A stretch of 64,000 nucleotides of DNA from Actinoallomurus liliacearum (GCF_039542035.1 NZ_BAABHJ010000003.1:62001-126000), one strand, 5' to 3'. Shown: positions 51,352 to 59,861, numbered from the stretch's first letter. The notes: generated from the sequence alone by a model not told the origin. Translations and numbers: made by a program.

Positions 51352-52319
51352 GAGACGAGCTCCAAGAGTGTGCGGACGATGAGGTTGCGGGCCAGCGGCA
51401 CCTTGTAGCCGTTGTGCGGCAACGGCCGGGCCTGGTCGAGCTCCGCGTCGGCGGCCCGTACGAACTCCTCCTCGCGGGCCGGCGCGCCGCGCAGCGCCTC
51501 CTCGGCGCGGCGGGCCCGCCAGGGCGCGTGGGCGACGCCGCCGAGCGCGATCCGGCAGTCGCGCACGGTTCCATCCTCGGCCATGTCGAGGACCGCGGCG
51601 ATGGAGACCAGCGCGAAGGCGAACGACGCGCGCTCGCGCACCTTGTGGAAGCGCGAGGCCCCGGCCGGGGGCGGCGGCAGCTCCACCGCCGTGATCAGGT
51701 CGCCGGGCTCCAGCACGGTGTCGCGGTGCGGCTCGTCGCCCGGCAGCCGGTGCAGCCCCGGCATGGGGATCGTCCGGTCGCCGCCCGGCCCCGTCACGAG
51801 GACGCGCGCCTCGAGGGCCGTGAGGGCCACCGCCAGGTCCGACGGATGGGTGGCCACGCACTGGTCCGAGTACCCGAGGATGGCCAGGTTGCGGTGGTCG
51901 CCGTCGATCGCCGGGCAGCCCGAGCCCGGGTCGCGCTTGTTGCACGGCTTGGAAACGTCCTGGAAGTACGGGCACCGGGTCCGCTGCAGCAGGTTGCCGG
52001 CGACGGTGGCCATGTTGCGGACCTGACCGGACGCCCCGGCCAGCACGGACCGCGTCAGCATCGGGTAGCGCGCGCGGACGGCGGGGTGCAGCGCGAGGTC
52101 GGTGTTGCGCACCACGCCGCCCACGCGCAGGCCGCCGTCGGTCTCCTCGATCCGGTCGTACGGGAGGCGGCTGACGTCGACGAGCCGGTCCGGCCGGGCG
52201 ACGCCGAGCCGCATGAGGTCGACGAGGTTGGTGCCACCGCCGAGGTACATGGTGCCCGGCCGGTAGGCGCCGACCGCCTCGGTCGCGTCATGGGCCAGTG
52301 CGTACTCGAACGGCTTCAC
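51348..52319 (-). CDS. Molybdenum hydroxylase FAD subunit with extra Fe-S loop (PaoB-like)
   Basis: A 323-aa protein from GTG 52319 (VKPFEYALAHD); the frame to 52676 overlaps the Fe-S subunit. FAD-binding MYLGGGTNLVDLMRLGV and SGQVRNMATVAGNLLQRTRC. A loop with several Cys (RCPYFQDVSKPCNKRDPGSG then CPAIDG) matches the additional [4Fe-4S] cluster of PaoB and 4-hydroxybenzoyl-CoA-reductase-like proteins. It passes electrons between the Mo centre and acceptor. Overlaps both neighbours by four bases. Confidence 0.9.
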   Translation of the reverse strand: MKPFEYALAHDATEAVGAYRPGTMYLGGGTNLVDLMRLGVARPDRLVDVSRLPYDRIEETDGGLRVGGVVRNTDLALHPAVRARYPMLTRSVLAGASGQVRNMATVAGNLLQRTRCPYFQDVSKPCNKRDPGSGCPAIDGDHRNLAILGYSDQCVATHPSDLAVALTALEARVLVTGPGGDRTIPMPGLHRLPGDEPHRDTVLEPGDLITAVELPPPPAGASRFHKVRERASFAFALVSIAAVLDMAEDGTVRDCRIALGGVAHAPWRARRAEEALRGAPAREEEFVRAADAELDQARPLPHNGYKVPLARNLIVRTLLELVS

Positions 52320-52807
52320 CCGGCCACGTCCTGGATCGCGGCGACGATGTTGACGTAGGCGCCGCACCGGCACAGGTTGCCGCTCATGCGCTCGCGAATC
52401 TCCTCGGGGGTGAGCGGGGGATCGGCGGTGAGGTCCGCGGTGATCACGCTCGGCCCCGTCTCGGCGGGCAGCCCGGCGGCGGAGCAGAGCTGGCCGGGCG
52501 TGCAGTACCCGCACTGGAACGCGTCCCGGGCGAGGAACGCGGCCTGCAGCGGGTGCAGGCCGTCCCCGTCGGCCAGCCCCTCGACCGTCGTGATCTCGGC
52601 GCCGTCCTGCGCGACGGCCAGGGCGAGGCAGGCGTTGGCCCGCCGCCCGTCGATCAGTACCGTGCAGGCGCCGCACTGCCCGTGATCGCAGCCCTTCTTC
52701 GTGCCGGTCAGACCGAGGTGTTCGCGCAGCAGGTCCAGCAGTGAGACGCGGTTGTCGACGACCACGGAGCGCTGTTCGCCGTTCACTCGGAGGTAGATCT
52801 CCGTCAT
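52316..52807 (-). CDS. Molybdenum hydroxylase 2x[2Fe-2S] subunit (PaoA-like)
   Basis: A 163-aa protein, ATG 52807. Plant-type ferredoxin cluster GCDHGQCGACTVLIDGRRAN with a fourth Cys at ANAC, and the second cluster CGYCTPGQLC with GNLCRCGAY. First gene of the three-gene operon. No twin-arginine signal is seen, so the complex is probably cytoplasmic, unlike E. coli PaoABC. Confidence 0.94.
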   Translation of the reverse strand: MTEIYLRVNGEQRSVVVDNRVSLLDLLREHLGLTGTKKGCDHGQCGACTVLIDGRRANACLALAVAQDGAEITTVEGLADGDGLHPLQAAFLARDAFQCGYCTPGQLCSAAGLPAETGPSVITADLTADPPLTPEEIRERMSGNLCRCGAYVNIVAAIQDVAG

Positions 52808-52836
52808 GCGCGCTGCCCTACCCGGGACTTTCCGCG

Positions 52837-54339
52837 CTAACCGCGCGTGACCGGGTGGCCGTGCGCATGGTCGTGGTCCGCGTGGTGACGTGCGTGGCGG
52901 CCCAGGCGGTGCACCGCACGCCGACCCATGAGCAGGTCGGCGAACGCGGCGAGCAGCGCGGCGACCACGAAGGTGAGGATGACGAACAGCCCGTGCTGGA
53001 ACGCCACCGCCCAGCCCCCGCGCGTGCCGCGCACCGCCGCGAAGAACACCGCCCCGACCGCCGCGATGCCGACCGCCGTGCCGATCCGCTGGCCGGTCTG
53101 CAGCACGCCGGCGGCGCTGCCGCCGCCCTCGGGCGGCACCTCCGAGAGAGTGATCGTCTGGTTGGGGGCGATCACCAGGCCGCTGCCGAGCCCCGCCACG
53201 AGGAACGGCGCCGCGGTGGCCAGGGCCACCTGCCGGCCGGAGTCGAAGTGCACGGCGAGGAGCACGCCCGCGAGCCCGACCCCGACGAGCACGAGACCGA
53301 CCGCCACGAGCGGCCGGCCGAACCGCGAGACGATCCGGCCGCCGACGGCGGCCGCCGCGCCCGACCCGACCGCGAACGGCGTGATCGCCAGCCCGGCCTC
53401 GAGCGCGCTGTAGCGCAGGCCGTTCTGCAGGTACAGCGTGAAGATGAAGAAGATGGCGGTGAACCCCGCGAAGTACAGCAGCGCGATCGTCGAACCCAGC
53501 GCGTACGAGCGGCGGCGGAACAGGCCGAGGTCGATCGTCGGCTCGCGGTGCCGCCGCTCCCACCAGAGGAAGGCCGCCAGCAGCACGGCGGCGGCGGGCA
53601 CCAGCAGCCATTTGCCGCTGCCGTGCCACTGTTCCTCCTGGACGAACGGGAGCAGCAGGGCCACCACGCCGATGCCCAGGAGCAGGACGCCGACCGGGTC
53701 CAGGCTCTGCGGACGACTCGCCCGGCTCGGCGCCGGCAGCAGCCGCCAGGCCAGCGGCAGCGCGATCAGCCCGACCGGGACGTTGACGTAGAACACCCAC
53801 CGCCAGCCCTCCTGCGCCCCGGCGAGCGCGATGATCGCGCCGCCGAGGATGGGGCCCGCCGCGGTGGCGATGCCGATCGTGGCCCCGAGGGCCCCGAACG
53901 CCCGGCCCCGCTCCGGCCCCCGGAACATCACCTGGATCAGGCCCGCGATCTGCGGGTTCAGCATGCCGCCCGCCACACCCTGGACGAGCCGGGCGGCGAC
54001 CAGCCAGGTGATGTTCTGCGCGATGCCGGCGGCGGCGCTGGCCAGGGTGAACACGACCAGGCCGGCCATGAAGGCCGCCCGGCGGCTGCGCGCGTCGCCG
54101 AGCCGCCCGGAGGGGACCAGGACCAGGCCGAACGTCAGGGCGTACCCGCTGAGGATCCACTGCAGGCCGTCCGGCGACGCGTGCAGGCCGGCGCGGATGG
54201 ACGGCAGCGCGACGTTGACGATGCTGACGTCGAGGAGGGTCATGAAGGCCGCGACGAGGCAGATCGACAGCGCCTGCCAGCGGTGCCGCACGAGACGCTC
54301 GGTGTCGTCAGGGCGCTCGGGGGAGGCTTCCGTCTGCAT
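52837..54339 (-). CDS. DHA2-family (EmrB/QacA) MFS drug exporter
   Basis: A 500-aa membrane protein from ATG 54339 with about 14 predicted helices. Motif C-like and early blocks: FMTLLDVSIVNVALPSIRAG, LQWILSGYALTFGLVLVPSG and GRLGDARSRR. The C-terminus is His-rich (GRHARHHADHDHAHGHP), possibly metal-binding. It ends 30 bases before the start of the molybdenum hydroxylase operon in the same direction, so some co-transcription is possible. Substrate unknown. Confidence 0.9.
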   Translation of the reverse strand: MQTEASPERPDDTERLVRHRWQALSICLVAAFMTLLDVSIVNVALPSIRAGLHASPDGLQWILSGYALTFGLVLVPSGRLGDARSRRAAFMAGLVVFTLASAAAGIAQNITWLVAARLVQGVAGGMLNPQIAGLIQVMFRGPERGRAFGALGATIGIATAAGPILGGAIIALAGAQEGWRWVFYVNVPVGLIALPLAWRLLPAPSRASRPQSLDPVGVLLLGIGVVALLLPFVQEEQWHGSGKWLLVPAAAVLLAAFLWWERRHREPTIDLGLFRRRSYALGSTIALLYFAGFTAIFFIFTLYLQNGLRYSALEAGLAITPFAVGSGAAAAVGGRIVSRFGRPLVAVGLVLVGVGLAGVLLAVHFDSGRQVALATAAPFLVAGLGSGLVIAPNQTITLSEVPPEGGGSAAGVLQTGQRIGTAVGIAAVGAVFFAAVRGTRGGWAVAFQHGLFVILTFVVAALLAAFADLLMGRRAVHRLGRHARHHADHDHAHGHPVTRG

Positions 54340-54435
54340 GAGGCTGCTGTGCTCCGGACAGATCCGTCCAAACTTCCCGCGTGGTCGCCGGGTGAGGGCC
54401 GGGCGGAGAACCGGCCCTCACTCATCCGCCTTTCG

Positions 54436-55125
54436 TCAGCCGAATGAGACCGAGTAACTGTTGGTCGTGAAATTCAGGCCGCCGCTCGAGGACGTTATCT
54501 CGAACCCGAACTGCACGTTTCCGACCGTGATGTCGCCGAACCATCCGGCGCTTCTGATCCAGTTGAGCACGGCGCGGACGTCGACGCTCCCGGACGAGGT
54601 ATTGCCCGATCGGACGAACGAGAAGACCTGGTTGGAGCCGTTGCTGCCCTTGTAGACGCTCCATGTGTGCCCGCCGACGGACACGCTCGTCTGGTAGGAG
54701 CCGAGCGGCCCGACGGCGCCGGTCTTGTTCATCCACAGCATGATCTCGTAGGCGTTGTCGCTCGACCAGACGTCGTAGGCCGACTCGTACGCCCCGGACC
54801 CGGGCGCCGTGACGTTGAAGCTGCTCTTCAAGGAGCTCAACGAGCTCAGCAACCTGCCGACGTACTTCGTGACGTTGGGATAGGACTTCACGCCGCCGGT
54901 GTTCGGGTGGTTCGCCCAGACGCCCCAGTTGCCGTAGGAGTTGGCCCAGATCGTCTGCGGGCCGGCGCCGCTGCCCCAGACGTCGTTGTAGAGGGTGTAC
55001 CCGCCGTTGGACCAGGTGGCCCACTGGTCGGAGGACGACCAGGTCGCGGCCCGGGCCGTGCCGGACCACAATGCGCACACCAGTGTCAGGACCAATGCGG
55101 GCACCGAGAATCGTGCCGCTTTCAT
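54436..55125 (-). CDS. Secreted GH12 endoglucanase/xyloglucanase
   Basis: A 229-aa protein, ATG 55125 behind AGAGAGG. Signal peptide of ~26 residues ending SGTARA, then a single GH12 beta-jelly-roll without binding module. Catalytic glutamates in family positions: AYEIMLWMNK (E127, nucleophile) and QFGFEITSSSGG (E209, acid/base). GH12 enzymes cut beta-1,4-glucans such as cellulose and xyloglucan outside the cell. A 16-bp palindrome 26 bases upstream is a probable LacI-type operator. Confidence 0.93.
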   Translation of the reverse strand: MKAARFSVPALVLTLVCALWSGTARAATWSSSDQWATWSNGGYTLYNDVWGSGAGPQTIWANSYGNWGVWANHPNTGGVKSYPNVTKYVGRLLSSLSSLKSSFNVTAPGSGAYESAYDVWSSDNAYEIMLWMNKTGAVGPLGSYQTSVSVGGHTWSVYKGSNGSNQVFSFVRSGNTSSGSVDVRAVLNWIRSAGWFGDITVGNVQFGFEITSSSGGLNFTTNSYSVSFG

Positions 55126-55150
55126 TCGATGACCTCTCTGTCGAATAAGT

Positions 55151-55166
55151 GTCGAAGCGCTTCGAC
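55151..55166. promoter_or_regulatory. LacI-type palindromic operator of the GH12 gene
   Basis: GTCGAAGCGCTTCGAC is a perfect 16-bp palindrome with the central AGCGCT that LacI-family regulators such as CelR/CebR recognise at cellulase genes. It ends 26 bases upstream of the GH12 ATG. No LacI gene is in the window. Confidence 0.65.
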
Positions 55167-55549
55167 GTTAATTCGACGGGAACGGGGAAGAGGAAACCGC
55201 GGTGCCCCACACGATAGAAGCCGGATTGCGGCCGTGCAACGGCTGATTTACAAGCGTGTTATCGCGCTGTTTCGAATGGTGTGACGGCGGCTTCGTCCCG
55301 GAGGCCGATCGCGTCGGCGTGAGGGCCGTCGGTGACGTCCCGACCGCGACAGGGGCGTTCCGGCCGCGCGATGGTCTGCGGTCCGCCCGAGAATGGACGA
55401 AACCGCGTGTCCCGGCCGGGCCCGGCCGGGACCTCGTGCGTTCCCGTGGCGCGGAAGGTAGCCTTTCGGCTTCGAGGCCCCCAAGTAGTGTGAGCCGGAC
55501 GGTAGGTGACGACCGGCTTCCCCGGTTCACGGAGAAACGCGCGGATTTC
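55167..55549. other. Divergent intergenic region with a 24-bp GC palindrome
   Basis: This 383-base stretch lies between the GH12 operator and the TetR gene at 55550. 55409-55432 is a perfect 24-bp palindrome made of two back-to-back copies of CCCGGCCGGG flanked by GT and AC; as RNA it would form a very stable hairpin. The remainder shows no credible ORF. 55531-55534 GGAG is the ribosome binding site of the TetR gene. Confidence 0.5.
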
Positions 55550-56329
55550 ATGGCGAGGCAGTCCGAACGGCCGGCGGCGACCGGTCAAGCGCCACCCCTT
55601 TCGGCGGCGACCGGTCCGGCTCCGGCCCTCCCGGCGGTGACCGGCGCGGAGCCGGCCATCCCGGGATCACGCTCCGCCCGGGAGCCCGGCCGGGCCATCA
55701 AGCCGGGGCGGCACGGGCTGCCGCCGGAGACCGTCGCCGACATCCAGCGGGACCGGCTCATCGACGGTTTCGTCCAGGTGGTCGCCGACCACGGCTACCC
55801 GCGTACGACGATCAGCAAGATCACCGAAGCCGCCGGGGTGACGAAGAAGACGTTCTACGTCCACTTCACCGAGATGGACGACTGCTTCCTCGCGGCGTAC
55901 CAGCGAGGCACCGGCATCCTCCTCGACCGGATGGCGCACGCGTACCACGCCGCGCCCTCCTGGCCGGAGGGCATCCGGGGCGGATTGCGGGCCATGCTGG
56001 AGCTGCTGGCCGCCGAGCCCCGGTTCGCCCGGTTCGCCCTGGTCGAGGTCAACGCGGCCGGCCCCCGGCTGCGCAAGGCGCGGATCGAGCACCTCGCGCG
56101 CTTCCGTAAGTTCTTCACCGACCCGGCGTACGACCTTCCGTCCCTGCCCACGGTCGTCATCGACGCCATCATCGGCGGGATCTACGGAGCGGTCTACGCG
56201 GCGGTGGAGGCGGGGGAGGGCGACCGCCTGCCGGAGATGCTGCCGTCGCTGGTCTACTTCGCGTCGCTGCCCCTCGGTCACGAGGAGGCGGCGGCCCAGC
56301 TGGACGCGGACGATCGACCCTCGCGGTAG
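55550..56329 (+). CDS. TetR-family regulator A
   Basis: A 259-aa protein from ATG 55550. The first ~60 residues are a Pro/Ala-rich, probably disordered tail with imperfect repeats (PAATGQAPPL, AATGPAPALP). The helix-turn-helix follows (VVADHGYPRTTISKITEAAG, VTKKTFYVHFTEMDDCFLAA), then an all-helical ligand domain. It is a paralog of the convergent TetR B gene, sharing the DDCFLAAYxRGT-like and GPRxRxARxxxLARFRxF blocks; the 3' ends overlap by 52 bases. Confidence 0.9.
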   Translation: MARQSERPAATGQAPPLSAATGPAPALPAVTGAEPAIPGSRSAREPGRAIKPGRHGLPPETVADIQRDRLIDGFVQVVADHGYPRTTISKITEAAGVTKKTFYVHFTEMDDCFLAAYQRGTGILLDRMAHAYHAAPSWPEGIRGGLRAMLELLAAEPRFARFALVEVNAAGPRLRKARIEHLARFRKFFTDPAYDLPSLPTVVIDAIIGGIYGAVYAAVEAGEGDRLPEMLPSLVYFASLPLGHEEAAAQLDADDRPSR

Positions 56330-56988
56330 AACGCCAGCAGGAAGTCGGTGAGCGGGTCCGCCAGGTCGGGGAGTTCGGCGGTCCGGTCGCTCTCCACGTG
56401 GTTGTAGACCATCGTGTAGACCCCGCCGATGATGGCGTTCCGGATCTCGTCCGGGATCCGTGGGATGCCGGGTCCGCCGAGGAACGACCGGAACCTCGCC
56501 AGGAACGCCAGCCGCGCCCGGCGCACCCGCGGGCCCGCCGTGCTCGCGTCGATGACGGACATCCGGGCGAACGCCGGGTCGGCGGCCGCCAGCTCGAGGG
56601 CCGCCCGTAACCCGGCGCGGACCGCCGCGGGCCATGACGACTCCGCCCGGTAGGCGGTCTCGGTCCGGGCCAGCAGGACGCGCGTGCCGCGCTCGTACGC
56701 CGCCAGAAAGCAGTCCTCGAGGTCGGCGAAGTGGGCGTGGAACGCACTGGCGGGCAGCCCGGCCGCGGCCGTCACCTCTCCGACCGTCGTCCGCGGGAAT
56801 CCGCGCACGGCCACCACGGCGACGAGCGCGTCCATCAACCGCGCCCGCCGCGCCGCATCCGCTTCCGCGTCCGCCGACCGTGCCCGCTGCGTCGCGGCGT
56901 CCGCGTCCGTCGGCCGTGCCCGCTGCGTCGCGGCGGTGTCCGCATCCGGCCCGCCCGAGCGTTCGCGGTCCGAGGCTCCGTCGCGCAT
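56278..56988 (-). CDS. TetR-family regulator B, likely controls the propeller genes
   Basis: A 236-aa protein. ATG 56988 is chosen over ATG 57120 because GGGAGGT lies five bases upstream and the longer form would overlap the propeller promoter. The N-terminal tail carries two 12-residue repeats (DNA repeat of 22 bp at 56878-56899 and 56914-56935, period 36). Helix-turn-helix: VVAVRGFPRTTVGEVTAAAG, LPASAFHAHFADLEDCFLAA. It is divergent from the first propeller gene, whose promoter spacer contains a palindrome, the usual arrangement for a TetR repressor and its target. Confidence 0.88.
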   Translation of the reverse strand: MRDGASDRERSGGPDADTAATQRARPTDADAATQRARSADAEADAARRARLMDALVAVVAVRGFPRTTVGEVTAAAGLPASAFHAHFADLEDCFLAAYERGTRVLLARTETAYRAESSWPAAVRAGLRAALELAAADPAFARMSVIDASTAGPRVRRARLAFLARFRSFLGGPGIPRIPDEIRNAIIGGVYTMVYNHVESDRTAELPDLADPLTDFLLAFYREGRSSASSWAAASS

Positions 56989-57113
56989 GGGTGACCTCCC
57001 GTCGGTGGCCCCGTCATCAGGCTGTCTACCGCCTGCCGGTGCACGCGTAAATGGCGGCCGGGCCCCCGATTCGGTGCGGCGGCGGCCGGATCCGGCCGTT
57101 GGCCCGGCCGTGG

Positions 57114-57142
57114 TTGACATGAGACACCGTACGGTTTCTATT
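57114..57142 (+). promoter_or_regulatory. Promoter with palindromic spacer, first propeller gene
   Basis: -35 TTGACA (57114-57119), 17-bp spacer, -10 TCTATT (57137-57142). The spacer contains CCGTACGG flanked by GAGACA and TTTC, a near-palindrome. The whole element is repeated before the second propeller gene (59801-59829), matching in box positions and most spacer bases, so both genes should share one regulator. Confidence 0.75.
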
Positions 57143-57220
57143 TGCAGGAAGCTCGTTTGTTACCGACAAGTTTCGTACCGCAAATCGTCCTCGGGGGATG
57201 AGTCCCAAGGAGGCGGTGGC

Positions 57221-58969
57221 ATGCGCCATCGTGGATCCAGAGCGGGAGCGGTCCTGCTGGCCGCACTCGCCGTGGCACTCCCGTACCTTCCCGCGGAGGC
57301 CGCCGCGGGAACGGTCACCGAGTTCTCGGCGAGCATCCCCGACAGCACCCCGCTGGGCCTGACGGCCGGGCCGGCCGGCAGCGTGTGGTTCACCGAGCAC
57401 GCGCGGGGCCTCGGCCGCGTCGACGCCCTCGGCGCGGTGAAGGAGTTCCCCGTCCCGGCGAACTCGCAGCACCACGTGGCCGTTCCCGAAGGGGCCGCGA
57501 CCGCGTCGGACGGCACGGTGTGGGTCACCGACGCGTCCACGGTCGTGCCGCGCGTCGGGAAGGTCAACCCCACGACCGGCGCGGTGACCGCGTACGAGGT
57601 GCCGACCACCGGCGACGTGAGCTTCGCGGGCGGCCAGCTCACCGACATCACGGCCGGTCCGGACGGCGCCATGTGGTTCGCCGGCGGTCCGTCCAGCGCG
57701 GTCGGCCGGATCACCTCCTCTGGCGCCGTCACCGCGTACGCCACCGTGGGCCTGTCGCCGTACGCGATCACCACGGGCCCCGACAAGGCGCTGTGGTTCA
57801 CCGACACGAACGGCGGGTCGATCGGCCGGCTCGATCCGGCGACGGGGAACGTCACCACCTATTCGCCCGACTCGGCGGGGTCGGGCAACCCGGCGGCCGG
57901 CGGGATCACGGCCGGCCCGGACGGCGCGGTCTGGTTCACCGAGCCCGGTGTCGGCAAGATCGGCCGGATCGTCCCCGGCACGGGTGCCATCACCGAGTAC
58001 GCGGTGCCGACCGCGAACTCCGCTCCTGAGGGAATCACCGCCGGCCCGGACGGCAACCTGTGGTTCACCGAGGCCGCGGCCGGCAACGTCGGCAAGATCG
58101 TGCCCGCCTCAAAGAAGATCTCCGAGTACCCGCTGCCGAACGCCCTGGCGGCGCCCATGCGCATCGTCAAGGGGCCCGGAAGCACGCTGTGGTTCACCGA
58201 GGCGGGCACGGGCGCCGTCGGCCGGCTGAACCCCTCCGCGCCGCCCTCCGGCTCGCCGCACGCCGCCGCCCCGCCGCTCGTCGACGGCATCAACCCCCGC
58301 GTCGCCGCGTCCTTCCAGGGGCGCTGCCCGACCTCGGCGATCATCTGCCAGACCCAGATCACGACGGGTGGCAGCGTGAAGATCGGCGGCTTCAGCCAGA
58401 CGATGCCGCCCGGCGCGCTGCGCGTCACCGGCTACGTCACCTCGCTGGGCTCCGGCTCCGCGACCCTGCAGCCGCCGCTGACCGGATCGGAGTTGGAGTC
58501 CGTCCCGGTCGATGTGCCGGGAGGCATCATCGGCACCCTGCCGCTCATCGGCCCGGTCCTCGGCATGACCCCGGCGGCGATGCTGCCGTTCAACAAGCTC
58601 ACGATCACCCAGTCGCTGGCCGGACCGGTGACCGTCGGATTCGGTCCCAGCGGCCTGCAGGCCACCGCGACGCTGAACATCCAGCTCAACAACCAGTTGC
58701 TCGGCACGAGCTGCGTCATCGGGCCGATCACCGCGAGCCTGGCGCCGGCCGACCAGTCCGGTGGCTCGACGCACGACCCGCAGCTCGGCTGGCAGCCCCT
58801 GAACGTCGAGATCAAGGACGACACCCTGTCCGTGCCCAAGGCCCACGGCTGCGGCCTCGGCGGAATCCTCGACGGGGTCATCAACTCGACCATGGGCCTG
58901 CCGTCGGCCTCCGGAAACAGCCTCGACCTGCCCGCGATTCTCAGCGTCGGCGCGGGGGCGCATTCCTGA
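57221..58969 (+). CDS. Secreted seven-bladed Vgb-like beta-propeller protein 1
   Basis: A 582-aa protein; ATG 57221 with AAGGAGG is chosen over the much longer open frame. Signal peptide MRHRGSRAGAVLLAALAVAL cleaved near PAEAAAG. Residues ~30-345 hold seven blades each marked by a WFT-type strand (VWFTEH, VWVTDA, MWFAGG, LWFTDT, VWFTEP, LWFTEA, LWFTEA), like streptogramin B lyase Vgb. Residues ~360-582 form a second domain with four conserved Cys (GRCPTSAIICQ, TSCVIGPITA, HGCGLG) and LNIQLNNQLLG, which I do not recognise. Secretion and the extra domain argue against simple antibiotic lyase function; cell-surface binding is a guess. Confidence 0.82.
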   Translation: MRHRGSRAGAVLLAALAVALPYLPAEAAAGTVTEFSASIPDSTPLGLTAGPAGSVWFTEHARGLGRVDALGAVKEFPVPANSQHHVAVPEGAATASDGTVWVTDASTVVPRVGKVNPTTGAVTAYEVPTTGDVSFAGGQLTDITAGPDGAMWFAGGPSSAVGRITSSGAVTAYATVGLSPYAITTGPDKALWFTDTNGGSIGRLDPATGNVTTYSPDSAGSGNPAAGGITAGPDGAVWFTEPGVGKIGRIVPGTGAITEYAVPTANSAPEGITAGPDGNLWFTEAAAGNVGKIVPASKKISEYPLPNALAAPMRIVKGPGSTLWFTEAGTGAVGRLNPSAPPSGSPHAAAPPLVDGINPRVAASFQGRCPTSAIICQTQITTGGSVKIGGFSQTMPPGALRVTGYVTSLGSGSATLQPPLTGSELESVPVDVPGGIIGTLPLIGPVLGMTPAAMLPFNKLTITQSLAGPVTVGFGPSGLQATATLNIQLNNQLLGTSCVIGPITASLAPADQSGGSTHDPQLGWQPLNVEIKDDTLSVPKAHGCGLGGILDGVINSTMGLPSASGNSLDLPAILSVGAGAHS

Positions 58970-58986
58970 GTCACTTCCTGAGTCAC
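58963..58986. repeat. Perfect tandem 12-bp repeat over the propeller 1 stop codon
   Basis: TTCCTGAGTCAC occurs twice in direct succession (58963-58974 and 58975-58986); the first copy contains the TGA stop (58967-58969). Probably a slippage duplication; a regulatory role is not evident. Confidence 0.8.
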
Positions 58987-59102
58987 GGAAGGAGGTCGTC
59001 ACCCCCCGCACCGCACCGTCCCGCTGTCCCGACAACCCGCCACCACCCGCAACACCCGAGACCGGTGACGCCGGTCCCGGCCCCCTCACGAGAGGTACGC
59101 AC

Positions 59103-59696
59103 ATGATCTCCAGAACGGCGAAGCTCGCCGCGACCGTCACCGGGGCGGGCGCCCTGGTCGCCATGATGGGCGGCGTCGCCTACGCGGCGGGCGTCAGCCC
59201 GACCAACACCGCGATCACCGCCACCAGCAGCAGCGTGAAGTTCGCCGGCACCCTGTCCGGTCTGTCCTTCTCGGTGACCTGCACCGGCTCGACCATCAAG
59301 TTCACGACCCCGGCGTCGGGCTACGGCCCGGTCAACATCAGCCCGGACCCGACCTTCACCGGCTGCACCGACAACTTCGGCGGCACGGCCACGATCACGG
59401 CGAACCACACGAACGGCAGCTGGACGCTGCTGGCCATCGCCAGCCCGACGTCGGTCAAGATCACGATCCCCAAGGCGGGCGTGACGGTCTCGACGACGAC
59501 GCTGCCCGGCTGCGTCGTGACGGGCGCCCCGACCGCCGCGGCGCCGATCACGGCGAGCTACAACAACACGACCGGCAAGGCGACGTTCACCAACGCGAGC
59601 GTGCCGTTCTCCGGGAACGCCGCCTGCGGCACGATCAGCCCGACCGGCACCGCGACCGGCGTCTACACCACGAGCCCGACGGTCACGATCACCTGA
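59103..59696 (+). CDS. Small secreted beta-sandwich-like protein
   Basis: A 197-aa protein from ATG 59103 (GAGAGG upstream). Signal peptide ending GGVAYAAG, mature part ~167 residues, Thr/Ser/Gly-rich with alternating strands and four Cys (FSVTCTGS, FTGCTDN, LPGCVV, NAACGT), consistent with two disulfides. No family recognised with confidence. It sits between the two propeller genes, suggesting a shared extracellular role. Its own promoter is not obvious; GACCGG/CCGGTC (59059-59075) forms a small hairpin upstream. Confidence 0.75.
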   Translation: MISRTAKLAATVTGAGALVAMMGGVAYAAGVSPTNTAITATSSSVKFAGTLSGLSFSVTCTGSTIKFTTPASGYGPVNISPDPTFTGCTDNFGGTATITANHTNGSWTLLAIASPTSVKITIPKAGVTVSTTTLPGCVVTGAPTAAAPITASYNNTTGKATFTNASVPFSGNAACGTISPTGTATGVYTTSPTVTIT

Positions 59697-59723
59697 CGTA
59701 CGCGACCGAGGGACCAGCACGAG

Positions 59724-59749
59724 CAGGGGCCGCCTCCGGGCGGCCTCTG
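59724..59749 (+). terminator. Terminator after the small secreted protein gene
   Basis: CAGGGGCCGCC (59724-59734) pairs with GGCGGCCTCTG (59739-59749), one G-T pair, loop TCCG, followed by TTACTC. Lies 28 bases after the stop at 59696. Confidence 0.7.
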
Positions 59750-59800
59750 TTACTCCCGTACCGCCCGGTGACCGGAACCGGACGGGCGGCACTGATCGGC

Positions 59801-59829
59801 TTGACGTGAAACACCCGTGGGTTTCTAGT
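59801..59829 (+). promoter_or_regulatory. Promoter with palindromic spacer, second propeller gene
   Basis: -35 TTGACG (59801-59806), 17-bp spacer TGAAACACCCGTGGGTT, -10 TCTAGT (59824-59829). GAAAC and GTTTC mark an inverted repeat across the spacer and -10 edge. Near copy of the element at 57114-57142. Confidence 0.75.
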
Positions 59830-59861
59830 GGCCCACTATGAAGATCCTAGGAGGCGATGGC

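Noticed and set aside
55150..55172. TGTCGA followed by CGA near the GH12 start as another ECF42 promoter.
   Set aside because: It reads away from GH12, spacing is off by one and the TGTCGA is part of the LacI-type palindrome.
56989..57120. N-terminal extension of TetR B starting at ATG 57120.
   Set aside because: No ribosome binding site, and the ATG lies within the propeller promoter; the internal ATG 56988 has GGGAGGT.
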